A stretch of DNA of 64,000 nucleotides from positions 1 to 64,000 of the forward strand of contig JAJJXM010000003.1 of assembly GCA_024516155.1 (NCBI GenBank), read 5' to 3'. The stretch comes from Pyronema omphalodes. Taxonomy: Eukaryota; Ascomycota; Pezizomycetes; Pezizales; Pyronemataceae. Positions 1 to 12,381 of the stretch are shown piece by piece (position 1 is the stretch's first letter; every line of letters starts with the position of its first letter). A program made the translations under genes and the position numbers. The notes beneath the pieces are model-generated. The model did not search any database and had not been told where the DNA came from. It saw only the letters and a program-made list of their open reading frames with translations.

Positions 1-899
1 CGATGAATGTATGTACCTATAGATACATAGACATAATCCACATTTTTAGTGTTGATTATCAAGCGAATGATCAAGGAAGTTCCCATATGTAAGTATTTTG
101 GTATGTAGTTGGAACGGTTTAAAAGACGGGATATGTGATTATATATGATTCTTTTGGTAAGTAACAATGTATGCGTCAAGTTTGGGCGTTATAGATATAG
201 CTGAATATAGTTAATCCCCCGTGTTAGTTGGGGGGAACAACACGTATATATTTCCTTTTTCCTCACCATTATCGAAATATATCAACCAATGTTCCACATA
301 GCTAGAAGCTCATAGTTTTCAGGGAACCTGAAGCTAATAAGCAAGGGAAATTTTCATAGTTGTCATGTCGCTTATTCCCCATTCTTCTTTTTCTTCCACT
401 AACCTAAACCCTACATACCCTGCCCCAATGATCCATACAACCAATCACAACAACAAACTGCTGTACACAAATCACAAGCTATCACAAGCTATTACACGCC
501 CCTCTACGTCCGCACGCAACCCACATCTTTGGGTAAGGATATTTAGGATATTTAGGATATGGAGATGCTATTGTTCTTCTGTTGAGGAGCATATGGAATG
601 CATGAACATCGATTGGCTGTAGCATGCTGGGAATCGAGAATACTAGCTTAGGTTTGGCATAATAAATTCATCGGAGATACATTTTTAATATTCAGGAACA
701 GATTTTCAGCATATTCAAACATGTTCGAGTCCATTTAATTACTATTCCCATATAATATTAAATCATAAATCAATCTCAATTGGTATACATATACTATATA
801 TCGCACATTAAAAGGTCATACAAAAAACCCTCCATCAAAATCCCATTCCAAAACTCCAAGAACCATATGCACCCCAAATTCCGGGGCTCAACAATCCCA
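1..899. other. Intergenic, no gene seen
   Basis: AT-rich DNA downstream of the metallophosphoesterase gene. The only open frame of note (365-622) is low in complexity and has no recognisable domain, so it was not called. A 9-bp motif (atttaggat) is repeated about three times at 538-563, and an atcacaagct repeat lies near 478-500. Confidence 0.6.
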
Positions 900-2797
900 C
901 TAACAATCCTTCTTCCATTCCTTCTGCACAAACTCCAACATCAACTTCGTCAACGTATCCTCCTTCTGCATATAATCCTCAAAGTCCTCCTTCTTCCATT
1001 TCTTCTCTCCAACAATCCTATTCATTCCCTCCGCGACATTCTCCGCAATAAAATCCAAGAAAACCACATCAACAACCTTAGGCGGGGTGGTCTCCCATCC
1101 CGCCGGAAAGCTTGCATTTGCCTGTAATACCTTCGGGGTATCAAACTTCTGGAATGCCTGGTGGACTACATCATCACCATCTTTTCCAAATGCATCCTCA
1201 GTGGTGTATCCAATTGTCTTTCTCCATTTCTGTCTTCCTCTAGCAAGGGGAATTTGGTTCACGGGTTGCATCATACTATCAGGTAAAGGCTGGTTAGAAT
1301 AAGCAGAAGCCCAGTGTTCTCCCTTCGCCTGCATCTCGACAGAATAAGGGGATGCATCATCATTGAAATATCCCAGGAGGCGGGTTGCAACTTCCCAGGG
1401 GATATCGGCAGCGAATTTAAATCTGCTAGTGAAGGGGGAAACGATAAAAGCAGTGTCATAGGTGAAGCGTTTAAAGATATCGAAGCGTTGACTACCTCCG
1501 TTGATGAAGATGATTCTTGGTTTATCGGCTCGGGATTCATCCGCCACCATCTTGGGGAGTATGACTTCGCCGAGATAGGAGTACCAGTTACCGGCGGAGG
1601 GGTAGGGGTCGCGGGAAAGGGTGTATTCGCGGGGTGCACAGCCGATGAGTCTGTTTAGGTTGAGAGTCTGGCGGTAGAGAGCAATATCTTTAGAAACCTT
1701 TAAACCGGCTTCGGTATCGAAGGTGGTTTCGGTGGTGTTGGAATGGTGCTGGAAGCCAATGCGGTTGAAATCGAGGTAACGACGGAAAGTTTTCATGGAA
1801 GCACCATCTTTAGGCTTCACAAAGGTGGTGTCTTTCTTATCCTTAGGGACGAGACCGTCAAGGGAGAGGAAACCGGCAGTTTCGCAGTAACGTCCGGATT
1901 CAAGGGCTGTGGATTTGGAGTCGAATTCGACAAAGTCGCGGATGTGCGAGTGACCGCCGAAGATCTGGATTGGTGTCTCGGGATTCTGCTCACGAATGGC
2001 ATCGTGGATCTGCTGAAGTTCGAGGGTGTGGACATCGATATGAGCTGCAACCAGGAAAAGGTCTACTGGTTCTCTGATAGCTTTCTGAAACCACTCCTCC
2101 TTCAATACAGTCGCCACTGGCTTAACTCTTGTGTTCTTAAAGTTTCCAGTAAAGTTAAACAAGAAACCAAACGCCATGATATCAAGTCCCAAATTCTCTG
2201 TCTGAAACCTTAAGCTTCGATTCGCAAATGGCTCCCAGCCATTACCCATATCAATATCAATATTTGAACTTAGATACCTATCCCCAAAGAACGGGATAGT
2301 CTGGGTATGTTCATGTAGCGCTGTGGTACCATTGTAAAGCTCATGGTTTCCCGTGGTCAAAATATCCACATCAAACGGCTCCAAAATCCTTCGGGTGTAC
2401 AAACCCTTAGGCTCAGACGCATCATAAAGACCGTTTCCCTCAACACGGTCTCCAGTGTCGATAACAAGTAGATCCACACCCTTTTCCTTGGCTCGTCGAC
2501 GCATATGGGAGATGAAGGAGATGTAGTCACCGAGGTCGGCGGAGTATTGAGATTCTTCGAGATGACCCGCGTGCCATCCATGCCTACAAGCTGTCAGTTT
2601 TCGACGCTCATTGAGACTGTTGATATGAAGAAAAGCTCATAGAATACATACTGGTCGGTAGTGTGTAGAAAGTTCAAATCCCCCCATTCTAAATCTCTAA
2701 ACTCCTGTCCATCGAGAGGAATCTGTGCCGAGGGTTGAATAGCCACTACTACATTCTGTAGCAACGCCGTAGCCGCCGCCAGTCTCAGAAGCAGCAT
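900..2797 (-). CDS. Secreted calcineurin-like metallophosphoesterase / 5'-nucleotidase-family protein
   Basis: Two exons, 2797-2652 and 2583-900, joined across a 68-bp GTATGT...TTGTAG intron, give about 609 aa. The N-terminus is a clear signal peptide (MLLLRLAAATALLQNVVVA). The splice creates the first metal motif, HTTDQHGWHAGH (D-x-H). It is followed by VIDTGDRVEGN (GDxxE/N), TGNHEL (GNHE), a lone His in VAAHIDVH and the GGHSH block, which is the complete binuclear metallophosphoesterase signature of the UshA/5'-nucleotidase branch. The C-terminal half contains an INGGSQRFDIF stretch like that of fungal proteins related to yeast YHR202W. Expected role: hydrolysis of phosphomonoesters or nucleotides in the secretory pathway, vacuole or outside the cell. 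The substrate cannot be read from sequence. The start at 2797 was chosen because the signal peptide begins there; upstream in-frame codons would bury it. Confidence 0.88.
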
Positions 2798-2816
2798 ATT
2801 GATAAGTGTGTATCTA

Positions 2817-2907
2817 GTTCGTTCGTCTCCGTTCGTTCGGTCGTAAGGTATCACAAGTCCCTTCGTTCGTTGCTTTGTTCGTCCGTCCGTAAGGTATCAC
2901 CACCAAC
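2817..2907. repeat. TTCG/CCGT-rich imperfect repeat upstream of the phosphoesterase
   Basis: Runs of gttcgttcg/gtccgtccg, with the word cgtaaggtatcac occurring twice about 38 bp apart. It lies 20-110 bp upstream of the start codon at 2797, so it sits in the presumed promoter or 5' leader of the minus-strand gene. Confidence 0.6.
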
Positions 2908-4059
2908 CGCTGTCGCTCCCTGGTGTCGCGTGTGTCCTTAGGATATGGGATACAGAAGACGAGGGAGTTCGCGGGAGGTTTACCTCCTTCGCGAGGAGTC
3001 ACCTGCGCGTGTTGAGCTCAGGGCATAGCTCCGGAACAGGTTTAGGGCGCGGGTACCTGGATGGTAGCTAAACCTGAAATCGCCCAGTGTCCATCCACGC
3101 AGGAGATAACGGCTAGACTCTCCACTTTTGAGGGGGGAAGAGTCACGTGGTAATCTATCGGCGGGAAGGCGAAACCGAAGTCGGATCCACCATCAGCTCC
3201 AGGTGTGCCGAAGACGGCGATGCGGCAACGATGGCGAAAGCTTCGAAGGCTTCGGCTCACGGCGTCCCTACATGTACCTAAATCCCCTAGGTCCCTAAAA
3301 TACGCATTCGGTGAGGAGGGTAGTTCGCCGCCATCGGTAAGTTCATGTCGCTAGAAATTAGGGTTATCTGATGGTGTCCAGCTTATGCCGAACTTTTGTG
3401 CAGGCGTGCTCGTGAATTCTTGGCGGCTTGATCGAAGCCTCGTTTGAAAATTATCATGCGCTTATCTATCACCCTACCATTTCCGGCGTTTGTTGTGTAT
3501 TTACTATCAAAAAAAATCTCAACCCCGACGATTCCTACATACGCCTGCGTAAATAGAGTAGCTGTTGTATGTAGTTACAAATGATTTTCCAACCTCCAAC
3601 CCGCCCTATCATCCAATCGCCTTGTTCAATTAATGAACCTGAACACGAACCTAGAAAGCCCTAAGCCAGGTCCGGTGCGGAGAAAAGAAGGAAAAAAAGT
3701 GCAAACTTTCCTGATTTCTCACCAAACAGCTGGTCCGGGTATTTTGAATCCCGCCCATATCTTGCCTGTAGCGGTCGGGACGATAATTTGCCACCGGTGA
3801 AGATCAGGGAAACAGCCCTGCCTACAGTAACATACATAACCATGTCGATATATGGTGACCATATTTCTCCTTGCCTGTTTCTTTTTCTCAAGATCCCAAG
3901 AAAACGTTCTAGCCAAATAGCCAGATAGCCAGATAGCCCGATAACCAGATAGTCAGCTAGGACGGTATGGTTCAGCTTAATGCATGCCAAAATGCAAAAA
4001 TGCAAGATCCAGGTTGTTTCTTCAAGATCCAAGTTCTCGATGTCTCCCTACGGAAGCTT

Positions 4060-4072
4060 GGGGGGGGGGGGG
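4060..4072. repeat. Poly-G tract (13 G)
   Basis: Uninterrupted 13-nt guanine run in intergenic DNA, followed by a, ggg and ccc. Confidence 0.9.
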
Positions 4073-4192
4073 AGGGCCCTACGCACTTTTTCCAAACCCA
4101 AACGCCACAACGGTGCATCAAGCCTTCGGAGATAGAGAGGAAACATTCAAGTAAGTGCAAAATCTTTACCTCCGATACTTAGACGTGCTTAG

Positions 4193-4318
4193 ACGCCGAT
4201 GCTGATGTTGGTATCGATATCGATATCGACGTCCATGTTGACGTCGGCGTCCTTAAACATTATTGTTTCAGGCCTTGACAAAATCGACGATGTTGACGAT
4301 GTTGACGTTGACGTTGGT
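4193..4318. repeat. Degenerate GATGTTGAC / GATATCGAT repeat
   Basis: Short words of the type gatgttgacg, gacgttgacg and gatatcgatatcgac recur through about 125 bp. No coding frame is associated. Confidence 0.6.
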
Positions 4319-5898
4319 TGATGTGTGCGATGGTGACCATACTCATACATAGTCTCATATTGATATCCCGAAAGTCCGAAGAACCGAAACTCAGTGCCAC
4401 AAAAAAAAAATCCGTTTGCACCTTTAGCTTTTAGCCTTTAGCCTTTAGTCTTGGTATATCTTATGTATACAATAATTACAAATTAAGATTTCACCTCTAG
4501 GCAGCAGACATCTACCGTGTCTCATGTCTCACTGTTATTTAACCAAAAAAAAAGAATTAAAAAATTTAAAAAAAAAACAGTAGATACAGAAGGCGAATAT
4601 CACAAGCAAATGAGTCAGAAAGCGAAGCAAATTTATTACACCCATATCGGATTTTACCTCTCCAATAATCCAGTGCTTCTAGAATAAAATGAATAAATAT
4701 AACCAGTGCTTCTAGAGAAATATCAATAATCGCACCACAATACCTCAGTTGGTACAGTATACCGAAGTCAAGCATACATAAACGCCGCGTAATATGTTTA
4801 TTATTATTTATCCATCTATGTACAGTAATCCTGTAGATACATATGTAAATGAGAGCATACATACATACTCGAAACCAGCCACGCGTTTATATTGTGCGGG
4901 GGCGGGGGATCGCGATACATATCCCCAGGGTAATCTACATACATCCATCCATAACCCACATATGGTGCACACAAATATTACCCACATACATACGTACACC
5001 ACCGCCATAATCATAAAATGATATTCATGCACCAAGACAAGGCATGTGAGTATGTATACATAATAAATTTCCACACATCCGCATCCCGCATCCCGCTTCA
5101 AAAACACCAACTTCACACACATCCATCCATCCAGTATCCATCCAGTATCCACCTAACCATTTTGCAGCTAAAACGAATTCAGTTTCCATTGCAGATACCA
5201 AATGCAGCTCAACATTATCTACACTATGACTCTGCGTAAGTTTATTTTATGATATGTATGAACACCATATGTACATACATATCCAACAACACTTGGTTTT
5301 AGTTTTTCGCTGCAGTGCTGCACGACCTGTCTTAGGTATGGTGGCCAGGTGCCAGATGCCAGGTGCCTTGAGATTTAGAGCCCTTAGTTAGTCGGCTTGG
5401 CTGGCGACTATTATGGTGCACCCCGCTACGCTCAATATAAAAAGGTGAGACATAATGACGATACACACTGGCGTAAGAAAGTCGATCGCGGGGGAATGAT
5501 AGTTGTTGCTATCTATGTCAAGTCAAGTTATAATGATAACGTCAATAGGCCACGTTTAACTCTGTATATATTTTGTGATATGTGGAAATAAATAAAGAAA
5601 TATTTTTTCTTTAAAACTCTTTAACCGCCATAAACTTGATGTATAACACTCTGGTAATAAAAATAAGCCGACCAACGAACAAAGGAGTTATAAACAGAGC
5701 AGAACAGTGCGAAACCAGGATGTGAAAAAAGCAGAAACGCTAGAAACCTTATCGCTACCGGAAATGAAAATAAAAATGTAAAAAAAACCCAAAGCAAAAA
5801 GCCAAAAAACAAAACCACCCCAGATAAGCATGCAAATGAAATGTAGAGATGAAAGGAAAAGAAAACCCTATCCCAAAACCCTGATGCCCGAAACCCGA

Positions 5899-7005
5899 TT
5901 ACTTGACAATGACTACCTCGCCTCTGCGATTCCTTCCAACCTTAAGTCCTACCCCGCGCGCACTTCCGGCCTTTTTCCGTGCCTCCTCAAGCTTATTCAT
6001 CGCCTTCAACATCTCAATCCTATCCTCCTCTTCTCCAGATCTGCTGAATGCTCTTTCCGCTCGTCTTAGTTTATCCTCCGCCTTCTTAATCTTCTCCTCA
6101 GGTGTCTTGGTTCCCGGAACCAACGACAACTCCATAACCTTCATAGTGGGCTTCGGGGTACCAGGACCAGGTGGTGCAAGGTGTTCAAAGACCGGGGGAC
6201 TGTTGATGAGATAACCCGTTTCATAGCCGGAATGGCGGTGTCTTCCACCTCCGGGAATGAGCAATGCGCCACCCTTCCCGTCTGCCGATGGAACTTCGTG
6301 AACTACTGTCTTCTCATAGAACGATACTGCTTTTCCGCTCGGTGCGGATCCTCGCGAACTACGATCTACTAATAATCAGTAAACGACTATAACTTTTAGG
6401 TAAAGGTATCCAACAGTGCACTCACGTCGCAGATCCTCGGTCAGCGACACTAGAGCGTCGATATCAGGTTGTCCTAATGCTTGATGGACTGTGATGGAGC
6501 CGTCTTCTTCGATGGTGTAGGGGAGGTTGCGTTCTTGGACTGCGTCGGGAGATACAAGCTTGCGAGGGAATTTGGTACGACCGTGCCGGGGGAAGCTGGT
6601 GCCCTGCTCGTGCTCGGAGGTCATTGTGATCGCATCGTAGTATCGCGAGGTCCGGTTGTGGTACTGTGTGTGCCGACTCGAGGTGCCGGGGACAATTAGG
6701 GTCTTAGAACCGGTTCGCTCATGGCGGTGGTGGTCGTGGTGATGAGGTGAGGAGCTCATGGGAGCCTGAATGATGAGGGGTCTTGAGGGGTCTTCGGGTG
6801 CATCAATCACCGGCCGGGAAGAGTGTCGCGAAGAAGAACGGCGACGTCTGTGAGGAACGGAGCCAGCGGAAGATGATGGAGGAGTGGACCATGGTGTGTT
6901 CAGCGGTAGAGATGAGTCCTCGAATTCGCGGTCATAGTTGATAGAAGATGAAGAATGACGAGGCGATGAGGAGTGGCGAGGTTGGTCTATGTAGATTGGG
7001 GACAT
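5899..7005 (-). CDS. Hypothetical disordered protein with C-terminal charged helix
   Basis: Two exons, 7005-6426 and 6368-5899, joined by a 57-bp GTGAGT...TTATTAG intron, give about 349 aa. I do not recognise the family. Residues 5-150 are rich in Ser, His, Arg and Pro (runs such as PRHSSSPRHSSSS, RRRRSSSRHSS and HHHDHHRHE) and are probably disordered and phosphorylated. A more ordered segment follows (NLPYTIEEDGSITVHQALGQPDIDAL). The C-terminus has a strongly charged predicted helix or coiled coil beginning TPEEKIKKAEDKLRRAERAF. There is no signal peptide or TM segment. The start at 7005 (MSPIYIDQP) was preferred over 7122 because the intervening residues are low-complexity Lys/Gln. The acceptor is supported by restoring phase (C|TA GAT) and by conservation-like residues on both sides. 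Confidence 0.7.
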
Positions 7006-10000
7006 TGTGTCTGTGCTTTTAAATATTATTCCTTGTCCTGGGTGTTTTGCTTGATCTGAAAGGCGGTTTTGCTCTGTTCTGTTTTTTTGGACGCTGTTCT
7101 GCTTTGAATGTTGATATTCCAACGGGATACCGTCGATATCTTATATCTCGCGCTCTCCAGGCCGACGCCCAATGAGATCAGCCTTCCTACCGGGATGTGA
7201 ACGAGTTGGCGACCCAATTGAGGCAGTGTTTTAGCTGGGCGAGTGAGAGAAGGTGTATGACGCATGTTCGTCTGCACGACCTGCAGCTGGCGCTGTGAGG
7301 AGAAGAAGCACCCACATGCTAGTGCGATCGTCAAAAACAAGCAAAAAATGAGCAAGCATGGCAGTTCACTCTTCAGCCTGCATACCAGAGTCCCGATTCA
7401 GTCCCTTTGAGCGCGAGGGTCCGCGGAATGTTTGAGGGGGGGGGCACAACTTGTGGGGTGGGAACAGTTGGTGATAGGCAAACGGAGAGAATCTGCGTAT
7501 TTCCGTAGGTGAGAAAAGACGTCTTTGCGAGTGTAACCAAGATAGCCCACTGTCTAGAGGTGTCCCTAGTCACAGTAATACTCCTCCCATGCAGACAAAT
7601 GGGCATCCATGATAGAGTCACTTTCACCTCAACGTTCCAGGTATCGGCCAGGCCACCAGCAAACGTACATGTTTAGAGTTTCATTAGCGCATGGCCGCCC
7701 GAAGGAATCCCTCCCAGTGGACGGCGGACTTCCCCAAGTCGTTGGAAGGTTAAAATGGCGGGAGCGGGCGACCCTAGGCGGTGCTCTACCGATGACGTAG
7801 GCATGTGATGTGAATGGCGTCCGGCCTGAAAGTGCAACTGAGGGCAAGTCCGAGAACCCTGGTACAGTCGACTGTACAGACTGTAGTGTCTGGCCATGAA
7901 TGGGCGGGCTATGCAACCAAAACACTCGGCCAGGCCCTGAAATGCATACATCGCCCGAAAAAACATTTTCTCCCCACAAAAGCAAAACTTCGCTGTCCCA
8001 TGACGAGATGAGCCTCTAGGAATATTATCTCACTTTCTCCATCCCGGCGTGTATGACGCGAGCGGCGGAATGAACCTCGTCCCGGAATTGAGTTTCCCCT
8101 CACTCGCCACTATGCACGTCTGCACCCAAAAGGAGACGCCCAAGATGCTATCAATTGCCAGCTCATGACTCCAATCCGTTGCAGAAGGTCGTGGTGTTGT
8201 TGAAGAAGGCAATGATTGTCTGTTTTGTTTGCCGGCGTAGTGCGGGGTGGAAGGCGCCGCTAAACCAATGTATGACCTGGAAAAGGCGGACAGGAGCTAG
8301 CGGGGGCGATTCGGAACAAAGTCGACGTAACTTCTTTTGTTTCTCATCACGGACATGAAACGTCACGGTCGAGGCTTGATTACACTTCTAGACCCGGAAG
8401 ATTCGGCGCACATCTTAGGAGCACTAGCCTGAGGAAGTTGCTATAGAATAATGGTGGAATATTAAGGTGTTGACCGGGTATTGTGCGGTGTGGCTGTGTC
8501 TGTCATCGGCTGTCATGTCAGATGTAGGCTGTCATCATAGGTCCAACCTTCTTCTTAGATCTGTGACTGCATATCCTCGGAGAAGAGAAGCTCATTTGAA
8601 ATCGATACATCATAATCGTGCACCGGACATGTTGTCGAAATCGTAGTTCATCAAGCCACAATCCTCCAATTTTAACCATAGATTCGGCTTGTGGCACGGC
8701 CGGTACGACCGATAAGGCTGAAATTTGATACCGATAATCCGGAAAACCCTGCTTTTTCTCTTGCCGACCATCTCCCCCTAGACGTTGATCGGGAACAACG
8801 CACAAATGATCGCCTACGCGGCTATTATTTTTATTAACCCTCGGTTTGCTCCAGATATGGTTCGCCAGAAGCGCGGAAATGCTTGCCTGACCAACTCATC
8901 AGAGTCATAAATTCTCCGGCCGTGCGGGATCTCATTGAAAGCCTTATTATCAGGCTCAAATTTCTAATTCGAGAAACAAGCGATGAGCAATTGGAGTCCA
9001 GGGAGCCGAGATGCAAAGGTGATCCAACTCTGACAGCTGATAGTTTGGATCAGAATTGATGCGAAGTTCATAAGATACCAGGGTATCTCCCTGGTTTGAT
9101 GCAGCTCATTGTTTGTGTCCGATCACCGCCTTAATATTGTAAAGTATTGTTTATAAAATCTTCAGTAAGACTCAGTGTAGAAGTTCGAAAATGTTTCCCC
9201 ACAGTGAGCGGCAGTGGCAAACACAACGCATCAATCTCCGCAGTGGCGAATGGGGTAAACGCTGTACCGGTGAATGCAAGCCTTCTTAACGTGACATAAT
9301 GCTCGTAATTCGGGAACTCCTCATACGGAATTCGATTTGCCATACCGGTAACCGGCAGCTTCGCTTCGCTCCGAGGAAGCTTTTGGCGCACTGTATTTGT
9401 CCGTACATCTGATGTTTTCAACGAATTGCTCGTGGATCCAAAGCTACGTGGCCACTAACTTTTGTTTTTCCTTCCAATCATCAATGATATACTGTGAGGT
9501 AAAACTTTGATACGGTTCGATGTAGTTACCCGATTCGCCAATTATGACTGAGGAAGTGGCATGAAAACGGGTATTCGCGTTTTGTAAGACCGTTTCTCTC
9601 TGTGTAGCAACCTTTCTCGGCGAAGATGATGAAGATTAGAACAGGTCATGAGCTTAAAAGCCTTGTTGTCCAGCTGTCCAGCTGTCCTAAGGTTCGAGTA
9701 GCCACATGTGGACTTCATGAGACTGATATTTTGAGATATTGATACCCCACCTCAGTAGGCTTATTGTATATCGTTTGTATTTCAAGTGCACACTCAATTG
9801 CTTCCGCCAAATACGTCGGATGTATCCTTTCCGGTGCCATGGAATTTAATGATTTCTGCCTCGTGGATATCCACAGAGCTGTTCGTATCCTCGGAAAACG
9901 TGCGCGGTCGGAAGTCCTTAATATTATTTATTTTTATTATTTTGTGCTGAAAAATAAAATAACCGCAAGGCAAAGTTAATTTCTAAAAGAAAAACTACAA

Positions 10001-12381
10001 GTAGCCGCATGGTTCTAGAAGAGTTTATCAGTATCGCTGGAATTTAATGTCAGCCTTAGTGATAGTTTGCGATACCAGCGTGCGGAGTTCGTCCATTGCG
10101 CATGCGGACGTTTGCTGTTCCGTGACCCAGTCCCTGAGTGCCCGTTGTAGGGTCACTAAATTCACCTAGTCACCCGCACATTAACCATGACTGATTCGAA
10201 TAAACTTTGTTTACCGGCGTTAACCTTACTAGCTTCCGTCATAAGACCGCCAAAATGTTATCCAGCCGACCTTCAGCCTTATTTGTCCGTCGTTAGTCGG
10301 TATTACGCATGTACTAAACACCATCACTCTACATATTTCCTCATCTGAATGGAGAAGAGATGGAGTCGATCTTGTTTTCCGAGTCATGAAGTCAAGTGCC
10401 AGGACGTCATCACACGTCCCTTCTCATCCCTATCTCAATAGCCTAATCCACCGTTGAAAGTGTCCGGTGAAGTCTAACTTCTACCATCATGGAGTTTATG
10501 CGGTTGAACTATGTGCACTTGACGTTGATTCAGATCATAAGGATGTATCGTGTGGTTTGTTGAGGTGGTTGTTCGAGTGCATCGGACTCGCGAACCAGCG
10601 GTTGTCGCGGGCACTAACCACAAATAGCATAGATCGTGTTGAGTCGTGTTTGCTTCTAACTGGTTTGCAAGCTGACGGTGTTTAGGAGAGTTGGATGGCG
10701 GAGGGGTAAGTTGTGGTGATGGTAAGCTTTACCTGGATGGTCAGAAGGTCAATAACATTGTCGAAGATGCTAATTACAGCCTCTATACTCAGTGCTTATT
10801 GGTGTTGTTTTACGGCACGACATCGTTAGAGTGGCTCTGCGGCACGAAGGACTTGTTTTCACCTCGGATCGTAGGCAGCTAGGTTCTAAACGACCACTGC
10901 CATCGTGACTGCAGCAGTTTGACAGAGAGCTCTGACGGCATTGGCAAGGTATCATCGTGCCGCCCTGTAGGAATGTTGTTGAAAATAGTACCTCCGTGTA
11001 CGGGGGTCAGTCTTTCTTGGTTTTGAAAGCCTCTCAGTTCATTATGGAATCTCGGTAGCTGTAGATAGACCTCTGATAGTAGGAACTGAAGGATTTCCAC
11101 ACCGACATGAAAACACAGAGTAGCTGCCGTGGTGTCAGGGCCGATAAGAGAATATCCAAGCATAGAGCGGGATATTAGTTGCGGATGCCCCTGCCGTATC
11201 ACAAGTTGACGCAAGTCTGAGCGATACAGAGCCAGTTTTTTGATTTGATTTTTCCAGTGATGTTTCTGTAGTTTAGTTGATATCCCATGGATGAGTGATG
11301 TTCCCTGTCTGCACTGCAAAGTTATCAAATCACTTCTGTAGGCTGGATCCACAAGCAGCGACGGCTAATGCTTCCTGGTTGAGTTATGATGGGGTTGTGG
11401 TCTGGTACCGATAGTCCTCAGGTACGCTGGCTGAGCAACATTCCGTCTCGCCGGTCTATTAGTGGATCATGGATTACAACTTGGTTTCGAAATTCCTCGG
11501 TATCGATACTGCTAGGACCATGTCATAGTGACCCGGAACTTCAGTTATAGCTATGGTGACCTATTCTTCCATTGCGTATTCAGCACAGAAGAGTATTGAT
11601 TGGTTGGTGCTACCCACACTAGACAGTCATATTGAGATGAAATGACGATAGTCATACGGCTTCAGACAGATCTGCTTCTTTCATTTAGGCGGTCGTAGAG
11701 CTCTGATTGGATCCTGCCATCACAGTCTGAAGTCAATTGGTATGGCAAATTTATCTGAATGGTAAACCGACTATGCATTCCTAAACCAGGTTAGACTTTT
11801 AATACAGGATTACAGGAAAGCCAGAGGGGTAAAACCCTAAGTATCCTTATTATAGAAGTGCTTACGCCCCTCATATTTCTGACGCTGACAGAGGATAACG
11901 CCACACCAAATGACTGGCTATCATTGGACCATGGTATAACGGGCAGTACACGATGGAGAATACCGGATAGCCCAGGCAATTTCTGTCACTGCTTGGGATG
12001 TCTAACTGGAAGGTAAGGCTGACTTCAGAGGAAGTGGAGATGGAGGTAGTGGTTGGATCCGAGGGCGAAGAGTTGCCGTGCGAGAGCTCTGTTGAAACTT
12101 GGTAGAGAACCTTACGCCAAGACCCACTCAACTACTATACGAACTTTCAATTGATTCATCACAGATTATGTTCCTGGGATTTTAGAAGATGATAATCAGT
12201 TGAATAATTTCTGAAAACTATCTGGACTTAAACTATTATGCAATTCATTAAATATCGCTTATGTATCCCAAACACCAAGCCCAATATCGCCGTGAACAAA
12301 AAATTATATAGAAAACTGGAAAAATGAAAAACGCCAATTACTCCTTCCTCCAATAATCATATGCTTAGAAATCCTAACAAC
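7006..12381. other. 5.4-kb stretch without a convincing gene
   Basis: Many short frames (up to 157 aa at 10879-11352 minus, 118 aa at 7629-7985 minus, 96 aa at 9131-9421 minus) but none shows a domain, signal peptide or convincing splice partner. A 14-bp perfect palindrome (tacagtcgactgta) lies near 7863. The stretch has balanced composition and no obvious terminal repeats. It may contain decayed genes or an old transposon, long regulatory DNA or non-coding RNA; the sequence alone does not decide. Confidence 0.45.

Larger units (their letters stand above)
2798..5898. other. Intergenic stretch with low-complexity tracts, no gene called
   Basis: Contains the upstream region of the metallophosphoesterase gene, a TTCG-rich repeat (2817-2907), a 13-G run (4060-4072), cagatag repeats (about 3911-3955), GATGTTGAC-type repeats (4193-4318) and ATCC/ATCCAGT repeats near 5120-5155. 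Open frames here (for example 3042-3260 and 3661-4032 on the minus strand) show no domain, no signal peptide and no splice-linked partner. Confidence 0.55.

Noticed and set aside
1271..2213. Frames of 70-156 codons on both strands
   Set aside because: Shadows of the metallophosphoesterase exon.
3042..3260. 72-codon minus-strand frame in GC-richer DNA
   Set aside because: Short, no domain; length explained by local base composition.
9131..9421. 96-codon minus-strand frame
   Set aside because: Considered as a gene fragment, but no family was recognised and both ends run into non-coding sequence.
10879..11352. 157-codon minus-strand frame
   Set aside because: No recognisable domain, odd composition, no splice partner, and adjacent frames of similar length in other phases.
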